Part shown: positions 7,284 to 12,830 of the stretch, one piece after another | How positions within the stretch are numbered: the first letter of the stretch is position 1 | Layout of the letters: every line of letters begins with the position of its first letter | Assembly: GCA_018894595.1 (NCBI GenBank) | Contig: JAHIPN010000187.1 | Coordinates: 1-15,055 of the forward strand | Direction: 5' to 3' | DNA length: 15,055 nucleotides | Source: a bacterium | Lineage (GTDB): Bacteria > Atribacterota > JS1 > SB-45 > 34-128 | Program-made: the position numbers and the translations under genes | The notes under the pieces: generated by a model | Databases searched by the model: none | The model's input: the letters and a program-made list of their open reading frames with translations, nothing else | Told to the model about the DNA's origin: nothing

Positions 7284-8210
7284 ATGCTTAAACGATACGA
7301 AGGGAATCCTATATTAAAACCCATTAAGGAACATCAGTGGGAATCAGAACTCGTGTACAATCCAGGCGCTATTTACCAAGGTGGGAGAATTCATCTCCTT
7401 TATAATGGTCGAAATAGTAGAGATGGAAAAAGTAGACTGGGCTACGCTTCTACTTCTGATGGTTTTCATATTGATAAAAGACTAAATCGTCCTATCTTTG
7501 TTCCCCAGGAAATGGATTTTGAAAGGCAAGCAGTAGAAGACCCAAGATTAACATTTTTGGAGGGCAAAATTTATATAACCTATGATGCTAAATTAGTAGA
7601 TAAAGATATCTCTCGGCCAGCTATTAGTTCAATTGAACCAGAAGATTTTATAAACAATAAGTGGAATTGGTCTGAGCATCGTCTTTTATTTCCTGATCAT
7701 AATGAAAGTAACCGAAATATAACTCTTTTTCCTGAAAAAATTAAAGGAAGGTATGTAATTTACCATCGCCCAGCTTTTTACCAGGACATAGGATCGATTT
7801 GGGTTGCTTATTCTTATGACTTAAGAAATTGGACAGGACATAAAAAGATTGCTGATCCCAGGCCGGGATTATGGGATGATGCAAAGATTGGAGCTGGTGC
7901 GCCCCCTATAAAGCTTAAAGAGGGTTGGCTTTTTATTTATCACGGGGTGTATTTAAAAGATTGGTCATATCGATTAGGACTAATGTTAATCGATTTAAAT
8001 GATCCAGAAAAGATTCTTTATCGAAGCGAAAAACCCATTTTAGAACCTGAGAAAGATTACGAAATTTATGGAGTTGTTCCCAATGTAGTGTTTTCATCCG
8101 GAGCTGTCTTACTCCAAGATCAACTCTTTGTCTATTATGGAGCAGCTGATAATGTAATTGGAGTAGCTACAGCTAAATTGTCTGATCTTTTAGCAACAAT
8201 TTATCAGTGA
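7284..8210 (+). CDS. GH130 glycoside phosphorylase, beta-mannoside type
   Basis: GH130 enzymes split beta-1,2- or beta-1,4-linked mannosides with phosphate, giving mannose 1-phosphate, in the cytoplasm. Family marks along this 308-residue protein include RYEGNPIL (4-10), VYNPGAIY with HLLYNGR (24-43), RLGYASTSDG (51-60) and VEDPRLTF (84-91). Asp86 in EDPR matches the catalytic acid of the family. Later come IGAGAPPIKLKEGWLFIYHG and YGAADNVIGVATA, both typical. There is no signal peptide. I chose the ATG at 7284 over a GTG at 7275, because the GTG lies inside the AAGGTGG ribosome binding site. Next to a sugar transporter, it most likely degrades imported manno-oligosaccharides. Linkage and chain length cannot be read from the sequence. 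Confidence 0.92.
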   Translation: MLKRYEGNPILKPIKEHQWESELVYNPGAIYQGGRIHLLYNGRNSRDGKSRLGYASTSDGFHIDKRLNRPIFVPQEMDFERQAVEDPRLTFLEGKIYITYDAKLVDKDISRPAISSIEPEDFINNKWNWSEHRLLFPDHNESNRNITLFPEKIKGRYVIYHRPAFYQDIGSIWVAYSYDLRNWTGHKKIADPRPGLWDDAKIGAGAPPIKLKEGWLFIYHGVYLKDWSYRLGLMLIDLNDPEKILYRSEKPILEPEKDYEIYGVVPNVVFSSGAVLLQDQLFVYYGAADNVIGVATAKLSDLLATIYQ

Positions 8211-8226
8211 AAATGGGGTGGTAAGA

Positions 8227-8391
8227 TTGATTGATAAAGAAATTAGAGTACAGTATATGTTGCATCACAAGCTTCATGAAGAGTTAGAGAAATTACCGCT
8301 CATTTTTATTCCCTTAGCTCCCTTAGAATGGCATGGCCTTCATTTGACCATTGGCACAGATCCTATCAATGCCGAATGTATTAATAAATAG
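8227..8391 (+). pseudogene. N-terminal fragment of a creatininase-family amidohydrolase
   Basis: A 54-codon frame from a TTG at 8227, with a GGGGTGGTAAG site upstream that resembles the one before GH130. Residues 24-47 read PLIFIPLAPLEWHGLHL, then TIGTD. This matches the start of creatininase-family hydrolases, which have a metal-binding E-W-H-G-x-H-L...G-T-D block. Full proteins are about 230-260 residues, so some four fifths are missing. The frame ends in a TAG at 8389-8391. Just beyond it lies sequence resembling a transposon end, and then an IS110-like transposase tail on the other strand. The gene was probably the last in the sugar operon and was cut by an insertion, with later deletion. 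Confidence 0.75.
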
Positions 8392-8462
8392 ATACTGTGT
8401 TAAAAGTCAACCCGCAAACTCTCCTTTAGACACTGTATTTTATTGTAAATATTTTAAAGAAT

Positions 8463-8603
8463 CTAGGCAGCAACATATTCTGTCTTATCTCTATACATTG
8501 CATGTGCTATTAAGAGTATCTTTCTCATAGAAGCAGGTTTAAAAAAGTTAAATAAGTGTATTTTATTGATAGATTTAAAATCCCTCTTTAGTATTTTTAG
8601 GTT
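8463..8603 (-). pseudogene. IS110-like transposase C-terminal remnant
   Basis: A minus-strand frame of 46 codons ends in TAG at 8463-8465. It includes FKPASMRKILLIAHAMYRDK. This resembles the end of IS110-family (Transposase_20) proteins, where an Ala-Cys-Met-Arg-Lys-Leu-Leu segment is followed by Asn/His-Ala-Met and a short basic tail. The frame begins right after the TGA of the neighbouring relic tail, and nothing of the catalytic part remains. Assignment to IS110 is by eye on a short stretch. Confidence 0.4.
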
Positions 8604-8735
8604 TCAACCGATTATAATTATTTCTTCTAACTCCCGACACACCTTTTCAGCTTCTTCATTCATACAAAAAGTTCTATAATCGTCCTGTCTGGGGAGCTTG
8701 ACAATTTCCAGCCCTTTGGCATTTGCTGAAGGGCT
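8604..8735 (-). pseudogene. Relic protein tail, copy 3 of the dispersed element
   Basis: On the minus strand this reads SPSANAKGLEIVKLPRQDD, then YRTFCMNEEAEKVCRELEEI, and stops at 8604-8606. It is the longest clean copy, about 43 codons without a stop. It agrees with copy 2 in the NAKGL-KLP half and with copies 1 and 4 in the FCM and acidic half. It overlaps the plus-strand terminator hairpin at 8710-8745. No start codon or ribosome binding site is present. Confidence 0.45.
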
Positions 8736-8745
8736 TTTTTATTTG
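8710..8745 (+). terminator. Rho-independent terminator in element copy 3
   Basis: AGCCCTT (8710-8716) pairs with AAGGGCT (8729-8735), followed by TTTTTATTT. This is the best-formed of the four related hairpins and could terminate the sugar operon after its truncated last gene. Confidence 0.75.
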
Positions 8746-8750
8746 AAAAA

Positions 8751-8780
8751 GAAGGATTTTTAAAAATTATGTAGTATAAT
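8751..8780 (+). promoter_or_regulatory. Conserved promoter-like box, copy 3
   Basis: GAAGGATTTTTAAAAATTAT followed by GTAGTATAAT (TATAAT at 8775-8780). The block is nearly identical to those at 1091 and 11960. It lies about 130 bp upstream of the gene at 8909. Confidence 0.5.
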
Positions 8781-8908
8781 AAATATAGAAAGATGATATT
8801 GCCAAAATAAAGTACTGTGCAAAATATAACCCATTAGAAGCGTAAACTAATTAATTTAGTTATTTAAAATTAGACGTAAGTACCTACTGAAATTGAGGAG
8901 GTAGGAAC

Positions 8909-9505
8909 ATGGAATACAAAGGACATCTTTCGGTTACTAAACATGATGGTAGCAATAAGGATTCTTGGTATTCGTATACCTGCGGACATTGTAATACAAA
9001 AGTGTCTGGAGCTGTAGTCTGTGGATATTACGCAAGTGCACAACACACTATTAGATGGTTATTATGTCCAAACTGTGGTAATGGTTCTGTTTTAGCTGAA
9101 GATGGTAATGTTTATCCTGGTGTTCCTTTTGGGCCTAATATTGAAGGATTGCCAGAGAACGTATTAAAAGCATACAAAGAGGCAAGAAATTGTGTGTCTG
9201 TGAATGCTTTTACTTCATGTGAGCTAATTTGTAGAAAAATCCTTATGCACGTTGCTGTAGAAAAGGGTGCGAATGAAGGAGATTCTTTTACAAATTATCT
9301 TTCATATCTTGAAGAAAAAGGTTTTATCACTCCTCCTATGAAAAATTGGGTTGATCTTATCAGACAACATGGAAATAAAGCAACTCATTTATTAGAGAGT
9401 CCTGACGAAAAACGTGCAGAGAGTACAATCATGTTCACTGCAGAGCTGCTTCGCTTAATTTATGAGATGGAGCATATATCAAAGCAGTATATAGAAAAAG
9501 CTTAA
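8909..9505 (+). CDS. DUF4145 (HEPN-like) protein with zinc ribbon
   Basis: A 198-residue protein with a strong GAGGAGG site before the ATG at 8909. The N-terminal part is a zinc ribbon: CGHC at 25-28 and CPNC at 53-56. The rest is a helical DUF4145 domain: an aromatic and proline linker (about 70-82), LPENVLKAYKEARNCVSVNA, then NWVDLIRQHGNKATH (146-160) with the family's R...GN.A.H signature. DUF4145 is a HEPN-superfamily fold found alone and attached to restriction and defence enzymes. Its activity as a stand-alone protein is not known. A hairpin follows at 9545-9576. The next gene also has a HEPN-like domain plus zinc ribbons, in the opposite domain order, which may or may not be a coincidence. 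Confidence 0.8.
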   Translation: MEYKGHLSVTKHDGSNKDSWYSYTCGHCNTKVSGAVVCGYYASAQHTIRWLLCPNCGNGSVLAEDGNVYPGVPFGPNIEGLPENVLKAYKEARNCVSVNAFTSCELICRKILMHVAVEKGANEGDSFTNYLSYLEEKGFITPPMKNWVDLIRQHGNKATHLLESPDEKRAESTIMFTAELLRLIYEMEHISKQYIEKA

Positions 9506-9544
9506 ATTTTATCATAGTATCTGCGATTAAATTGCTATAAAAGA

Positions 9545-9576
9545 ATAAGATTTACTTCGTGTATTTAAAATCTTAT
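9545..9576 (+). terminator. Hairpin after the DUF4145 gene
   Basis: ATAAGATTT (9545-9553) pairs perfectly with AAATCTTAT (9568-9576). The tail lacks a clean T-run, so it is either a weak terminator or an mRNA-end structure. Confidence 0.4.
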
Positions 9577-9656
9577 ATTGAAATGTATGATTTTATTGGA
9601 TTAACTAACAAATATTTATGCATTTAATATAAGATAACAAAACAATGGAGTTTTAT

Positions 9657-9746
9657 ATGGTTAAAAAAAGCCGTAATTATAATTTAATTAGTACAGATAA
9701 ACCTAGGTTATACAGCCATCGTCATAAGTGGGAAATAGTTCGATGA
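9657..9746 (+). CDS. 29-codon leader ORF coupled to the HEPN gene
   Basis: ATG at 9657, preceded by an AATGGAG site, opens a 29-codon frame coding for a basic peptide (MVKKSRNYNL at the start, HRHKWEIVR at the end). Its TGA (9744-9746) overlaps the ATG (9743-9745) of the next gene as ATGA, the standard arrangement for translational coupling. The next gene has only a weak ribosome binding site of its own, so the leader probably delivers ribosomes to it. No family is recognised. It could also be a remnant of a longer gene. Confidence 0.5.
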   Translation: MVKKSRNYNLISTDKPRLYSHRHKWEIVR

Positions 9747-10492
9747 CCTTTTTAGATTCAGCAAGAGACTTTCTAACTGAATCACTGGAGAACTACCAAA
9801 AAGGTAAGTTGGCGTTTTCTATTCTCCATGCTGTCACGGCAACCGAACTGCTACTAAAGGAAAGGTTGTCTAGAATTCACCCAAACTTGATATATCGAAA
9901 AATCGATTCCCCACATTTAGTAAGGGATCATACTGTCGGATTGCAGGAACTTCCGCAACGGTTAATAAATTTTGGCGTTTCCTTGGAAGCAATGGAAATA
10001 AATGTGATACGGAAGGTTTCTGAATGGCGCCATGAAATTATACATCATATGCCGACTTATTCTCATCAACATGCTACTAATAATCTTGGCTTGCTCTTTG
10101 ACTTCTTGTTGCGGTTTCTGGAAAGCGAATTGCAACTAGAATTTAGAAAATTCATTCCGAAATCGGCGTTTAAGACTGTAGATGGCTTACTAAAAGAATG
10201 GGGCAACGTTACAAAAGAGGCTAAGCGGAAAGCCTTAGAAGAAGGAAAGGTTGTGCAGTTTCGGGAATGCCCGATTTGCGGTATCCTTAGCACAGTTTGC
10301 TTGAGAGAAGATAACAAAGCTTTTTGTCATCTATGTGAATCTGATCTTGAGGTTGGCGAATGCCCTGTTTGTCACAGACAAGCAATTGATATAAATTCGG
10401 ATTTTGAGGGAAATATTTATCACCGAAGCTGCCTTGATGACATTGGTCAGTACTACGCGGAAATGTGGAGAGAAGCTCAATTAAACAAGTAA
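9743..10492 (+). CDS. HEPN-like domain protein with C-terminal zinc ribbons
   Basis: A 249-residue protein from the ATG at 9743; a GTG at 9728 is the alternative. I prefer the ATG because it overlaps the stop of the leader ORF. Residues 1-135 are helical and look HEPN-like: AFSILHAVTATELLLKERL (24-42) and SEWRHEIIHH (93-102). The latter contains an R-x4-H motif (Arg96, His101), as in HEPN ribonucleases. The C-terminal part has paired cysteines: CPIC (176-179), CHLC (195-198), CPVC (207-210) and Cys230, which suggests one or two zinc ribbons that may bind nucleic acid. Codon use looks richer in GC than its neighbours. An attC site begins 17 bp after its stop, so this is probably an integron cassette gene. 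HEPN proteins often act in toxin-antitoxin or phage defence, but that role is inference here. Confidence 0.75.
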   Translation: MTFLDSARDFLTESLENYQKGKLAFSILHAVTATELLLKERLSRIHPNLIYRKIDSPHLVRDHTVGLQELPQRLINFGVSLEAMEINVIRKVSEWRHEIIHHMPTYSHQHATNNLGLLFDFLLRFLESELQLEFRKFIPKSAFKTVDGLLKEWGNVTKEAKRKALEEGKVVQFRECPICGILSTVCLREDNKAFCHLCESDLEVGECPVCHRQAIDINSDFEGNIYHRSCLDDIGQYYAEMWREAQLNK

Positions 10493-10509
10493 ATCTTGTG
10501 GGGTGGATT

Positions 10510-10638
10510 ATCTAACAAATCATTGCAGCCGACTGTACTATTGGGCTTGCTGATTTTAGGTTCAGCGGTCAATAATGGTTTCTTTTTTATCAAGGCATTA
10601 TGCAAATACCGTGCGTTGACTGAACTCTAACGTTAGAT
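10510..10638 (+). other. attC: Integron attC recombination site
   Basis: The ends are ATCTAAC (10510-10516, R'' type RYYYAAC) and GTTAGAT (10632-10638, R' type GTTRRRY), perfect inverse complements. Inside, TTGCAGCCGAC (10523-10533) pairs with GTTGACTGAA (10615-10624), with two G-U pairs and one unpaired G at 10525. This is the L''/L' helix with the extrahelical base that integron integrases need. The spacers are 6 and 7 bases, and an inner hairpin GCTGA/TCAGC closes the middle. The 129-bp site begins 17 bp after the HEPN gene stop and in the orientation expected for that gene's cassette. No integrase gene is in the window. Confidence 0.88.
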
Positions 10639-10685
10639 GGGTTATTTATTCCAATAGCATATTTTAACAGAAGAGGAGTATACTG

Positions 10686-10853
10686 ATGTGTGATAATAAT
10701 CAAAAATCAAAAGATAAAAAAATCATAAAAGAAGATTTTCAGAAATCTATTACTCATGAACGGCCAAAGCCTGAAAATACAGCTCCTACATCTAGACCAT
10801 CCGATCAACAAGAAACACAAGATCAGCAAAATAGTACAACATCCAATGATTAG
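10686..10853 (+). CDS. Small hydrophilic, probably disordered protein
   Basis: A 55-codon gene with a clear AGAGGAG site before the ATG at 10686. The N-terminal half is Lys-rich (DNNQKSKDKKIIKEDF). The C-terminal half is rich in Pro, Gln, Thr and Ser (KPENTAPTSRPSDQQETQ) and is almost certainly unstructured. There is no signal peptide or membrane helix. Its stop lies 9 bp before the ATG of the DUF6338-like gene, so the two are one operon and the ribosome binding site of the second gene falls in or just after this stop. A conserved small partner for the membrane protein is a reasonable guess, but no function is known. Confidence 0.7.
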   Translation: MCDNNQKSKDKKIIKEDFQKSITHERPKPENTAPTSRPSDQQETQDQQNSTTSND

Positions 10854-10862
10854 GAATATACT

Positions 10863-11480
10863 ATGCCTGTAAAAGATTTGTTAGAATTTATTCTCTATAT
10901 TGTTCCTGGCTTTGTTGCTCTAGAATTGTACCGAGCTTCATACCCGGCCAAAGAACGTAACCAGTTTGCTCAAATTTCGTGGAGCATTATTTTAGGGGTA
11001 TTAATAGTCACATTTACTAAATGGATTGATAAAAACTTTCTAGAGAATGTATTGCAAAGTCAAAAGGAAGGTTTTCCTTCCAGTCAGTTTATATTTTCTT
11101 TGTTATTTGTAGCTTTTGTAACTGGTGGTGGAATGATACTCCTTCATTTTTTACGTTTTCAATTATCAACCCTTCACAATAAATTATCTTTTATAGCTCC
11201 TGATCCACAATCTATTTGGGCAAAGATTAATTTAAAAACAAACAAAGATTGGGCAGTTGTCTTTTTAAATGATGGTTCTATATATATTGGTTGGATTTCT
11301 TTATATACCTATGATCCGAACACTGAAAATCAGGATTTTCTTCTAAGTAAGGCCAAAAGAGTAGACGAAAAATTAAATGCAAAATATATAATTGACGGAC
11401 AGGGGGTATATCTTAATACTAGAGATGTAAAAAGGATTGAATTTGTTAAAGGAGTGAAAAAGATTAACAAATACCCCTAA
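10863..11480 (+). CDS. DUF6338-like membrane protein
   Basis: A 205-residue protein beginning 9 bp after the small hydrophilic gene. Three membrane segments lie near 5-24 (FILYIVPGFVALELY), 37-54 and 75-97. The soluble C-terminal domain (about 100-205) contains SIWAKINLKTNKDWAVVFLN, then DGSIYIGWISLYTYDP and RDVKRIEFVKG. A short hydrophobic N-terminus with PGF, followed by a C-terminal domain of the form 'V.L.DG..YIGW', matches my memory of DUF6338, a family without known function. There is no strong ribosome binding site of its own, which again points to coupling with the upstream gene. It lies just downstream of the attC, so it may be part of the next cassette. Confidence 0.7.
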   Translation: MPVKDLLEFILYIVPGFVALELYRASYPAKERNQFAQISWSIILGVLIVTFTKWIDKNFLENVLQSQKEGFPSSQFIFSLLFVAFVTGGGMILLHFLRFQLSTLHNKLSFIAPDPQSIWAKINLKTNKDWAVVFLNDGSIYIGWISLYTYDPNTENQDFLLSKAKRVDEKLNAKYIIDGQGVYLNTRDVKRIEFVKGVKKINKYP

Positions 11481-11785
11481 ATTTTTAAAATCAGCTAATA
11501 ACTCGCTAAACTAACTACGAGAAACGCAACACTTTTTTGGCATGGCTTAAGCTATCAAAGTTTATTTTTTTTCAAAGTCTTTTCTACTTTTCTTCTCGTA
11601 GAAGAAGGGGCTGGTTAGGTCTTCACATTTGACGTAATTTTTTTAATAAATAGGTAAATAAATAGGAACACATCCCATTTTCTGAGATAATTAATATTTT
11701 ACTTTTAAATTAGATAAATAGAGAAGGTGTACCAGGTCAATAATTCGGTAACTTTATTTTAAGAATTATTCTATTTTTTTAATTC

Positions 11786-11885
11786 TTAGCAAATATTCAT
11801 TACTTCTTCTAACCTATGATATACCTTTTCAGTTTCATCACTCATGCAAAAGTTGCGAAACTCGTCTACTAGCCTCCACCAAATC
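11786..11885 (-). pseudogene. Relic protein tail, copy 4 of the dispersed element
   Basis: The minus strand reads RLVDEFRNFCMSDETEKVYH and then RLEEVMNIC before a TAA at 11786-11788. It is closest to copy 1. Upstream, the NAKGL block of copies 2 and 3 appears as NA, a stop codon, then KAL, so the frame is broken. No start signal is present. Confidence 0.45.
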
Positions 11886-11896
11886 CTTACAAACAA

Positions 11897-11935
11897 AGCC
11901 TTTCAGGCATTTTGTTGAAGGGCTTTTTTATTTTT
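11897..11935 (+). terminator. Terminator-like hairpin in element copy 4
   Basis: AGCCTTT (11897-11903) pairs with AAGGGCT (11918-11924) with one bulged base, followed by TTTTTTATTTTTT. It would stop plus-strand transcription well downstream of the DUF6338-like gene. Confidence 0.65.
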
Positions 11936-11959
11936 TATAAATTATTTTTCAGAGAAAGA

Positions 11960-11990
11960 AGGATTTTTGAATAGACTTGTAGTATATAAT
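11960..11990 (+). promoter_or_regulatory. Conserved promoter-like box, copy 4
   Basis: GGATTTTTGAATAGACTTGT with TATAAT at 11985-11990. It differs from the boxes at 1091 and 8751 by two extra bases before the TATAAT. It faces the glycine riboswitch, about 220 bp downstream. Confidence 0.4.
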
Positions 11991-12209
11991 AAACAGTGCA
12001 TCAAAAAATTAAATAAGCGTATTTTTTATCTAAGCAAAATACCTATAATACCATTATACTAAAACAAGTAGCTATTATCTAAGGTCAATCTTAAGATACA
12101 CACTCGTTTCTCTATTCCAAGAGATCCACCAAGTAACACACCCTAACCATCTAACTATCAATCTTCTATAATTATTTGACCTAAAACTAAATATTTTATT
12201 CTGGATGAA

Positions 12210-12445
12210 GGTAACAGGAGAGTCTTTTTCTTCTCATCATAAAAGAAAAAGAGCCGAAGAGGCAAGATGCCACAAACATCAAAACTTTCAGGCAAAAGAA
12301 TCGTTACCGGACAGAACTCTGGAGAGCTTTATACCAAAAAGCACCGAAGGGGCAACTCCTAATCTTTAGGAAAACCCATACAGAGTTTACTAAAAGAACT
12401 ATCTCCTAATTTCTTAGGAAGAATCTTTCAGGTAAAAGGACAAGG
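12210..12445 (+). ncRNA. Tandem glycine riboswitch (gcvT-type, two aptamers)
   Basis: Aptamer one spans 12210-12308. GGTAAC (12210-12215) pairs with GTTACC (12303-12308) to close it. It holds a 10-bp stem TCTTTTTCTT/AAGAAAAAGA, GCCGAAGAGGCAA and CTTTCAGGCAAAAG, the family's conserved cores. A short linker with GGACAGA follows. Aptamer two starts near 12317 with TGGAGAG, then CACCGAAGGGGCAAC, an internal TCCTAA/TTAGGA hairpin and CTTTCAGGTAAAAGGAC. Two aptamers in series are typical of the glycine switch. The 3' end of aptamer two is also the first arm of the terminator at 12434, so glycine binding should favour read-through. No glycine cleavage or glycine transport gene follows in the window, which is unusual. 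Confidence 0.93.
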
Positions 12446-12490
12446 TGAGAATAGTAATATAATTATTATATTACTCTGTCCTTTTTATTT
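12434..12490 (+). terminator. Terminator of the glycine riboswitch
   Basis: AAAAGGACA (12434-12442) pairs with TGTCCTTTT (12477-12485), and the second arm runs into a T-rich tail. Between the arms is a perfect 10-bp inner hairpin, AGTAATATAA/TTATATTACT (12453-12475). The first arm shares the GGACA of aptamer two, so aptamer and terminator are mutually exclusive. Confidence 0.85.
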
Positions 12491-12503
12491 AAAAATAATA
12501 TAT

Positions 12504-12593
12504 CCGGTTAATCAAAAGTTGAAAGAGGCAAACTATCCCGAGAGGATAGGCCATAAAGTCATGGGTCTAAAATATTGTAGTAACAATCCTATT
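12504..12593 (+). ncRNA. c-di-GMP-I (GEMM)-like riboswitch aptamer
   Basis: GAGGCAAACTATCC...GGATAGG carries a GNRA-type loop (GAGA) on a CTATCC/GGATAG stem. CATAAAGTCATGGGTCTAAA follows, matching the conserved 'CGCAAAGCCACGGGUCUAA' of GEMM aptamers with several changes. The third stem is only ATTGT/ACAAT (about 12574-12587), shorter than usual and without a clear tetraloop receptor. It may be a divergent or decaying aptamer. There is no terminator between it and the 47-codon ORF or the secreted protein gene, so any control would be at translation or by RNA folding. Confidence 0.6.
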
Positions 12594-12625
12594 TAAAATT
12601 AGACAAAATAATCTCATACAATATT

Positions 12626-12769
12626 ATGTTTGCTGAGGAATTAGATAGAGAATTAGATTTAATCACCCAAGCAAAAATGATGAAAGATAAACTCTCCATT
12701 ACCATGGTTACTACTAAAATTAGAAATATATCTATACAACAGACTGATGTGGCGGAAGTGATAAAGTGA
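12626..12769 (+). CDS. Small ORF of 47 codons, uncertain
   Basis: An ATG at 12626 opens a frame coding MFAEELDRELDLITQAKMMK and ending ISIQQTDVAEVIK. It is helical and charged, and the residue mix looks like real protein. There is no ribosome binding site, and I do not recognise it. It lies between the GEMM-like aptamer and the secreted peptidase-repeat gene, and could be a small regulated protein or the tail of a lost gene. A fragment is somewhat more likely, since the glycine and c-di-GMP-like leaders have no other obvious targets. Confidence 0.4.
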   Translation: MFAEELDRELDLITQAKMMKDKLSITMVTTKIRNISIQQTDVAEVIK

Positions 12770-12830
12770 AATTAATACAAATAATTGCTTTTTTAAATAA
12801 TTAAAATATTATAAAAAAGGAGAATAAGTT

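Larger units (their letters stand above)
8392..8908. other. Gene-free region of mobile-element relics
   Basis: The region is bounded by two related direct repeats: TACTGTGTTAAAAGTCAACC at 8393 and TACTGTGCAAAATATAACCC at 8813. Between them are an IS110-like transposase tail (8463-8603, minus strand), element copy 3 (8604-8780) and a promoter-like box. After 8832 there is AT-rich leader sequence for the gene at 8909. It includes a CCTAC (8883-8887) that can pair with GTAGG (8901-8905) beside the ribosome binding site. Confidence 0.5.
11481..12209. other. Long gene-free region with element copy 4
   Basis: No gene is visible on either strand. It contains a 9-bp inverted repeat, CTACGAGAA (11515-11523) with TTCTCGTAG (11593-11601), set inside a possible degraded attC. 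Then come the relic tail (11786-11885), a terminator hairpin (11897-11935) and a promoter-like box (11960-11990). The remainder up to the riboswitch is AT-rich and shows no clear structure. Confidence 0.5.

Noticed and set aside
10066..10317. Minus-strand frame in the HEPN gene
   Set aside because: It overlaps coding sequence with zinc-ribbon cysteines on the plus strand and has no ribosome binding site.
8546..12030. Similar AT-rich stretches at 8546 and 12004 (AAATAAGYGTATTTT), and a shared TATTTAAAATTAGAC at 8861 and 12590
   Set aside because: They are short and AT-rich and could match by chance in DNA of this composition. There is no shared structure around them.
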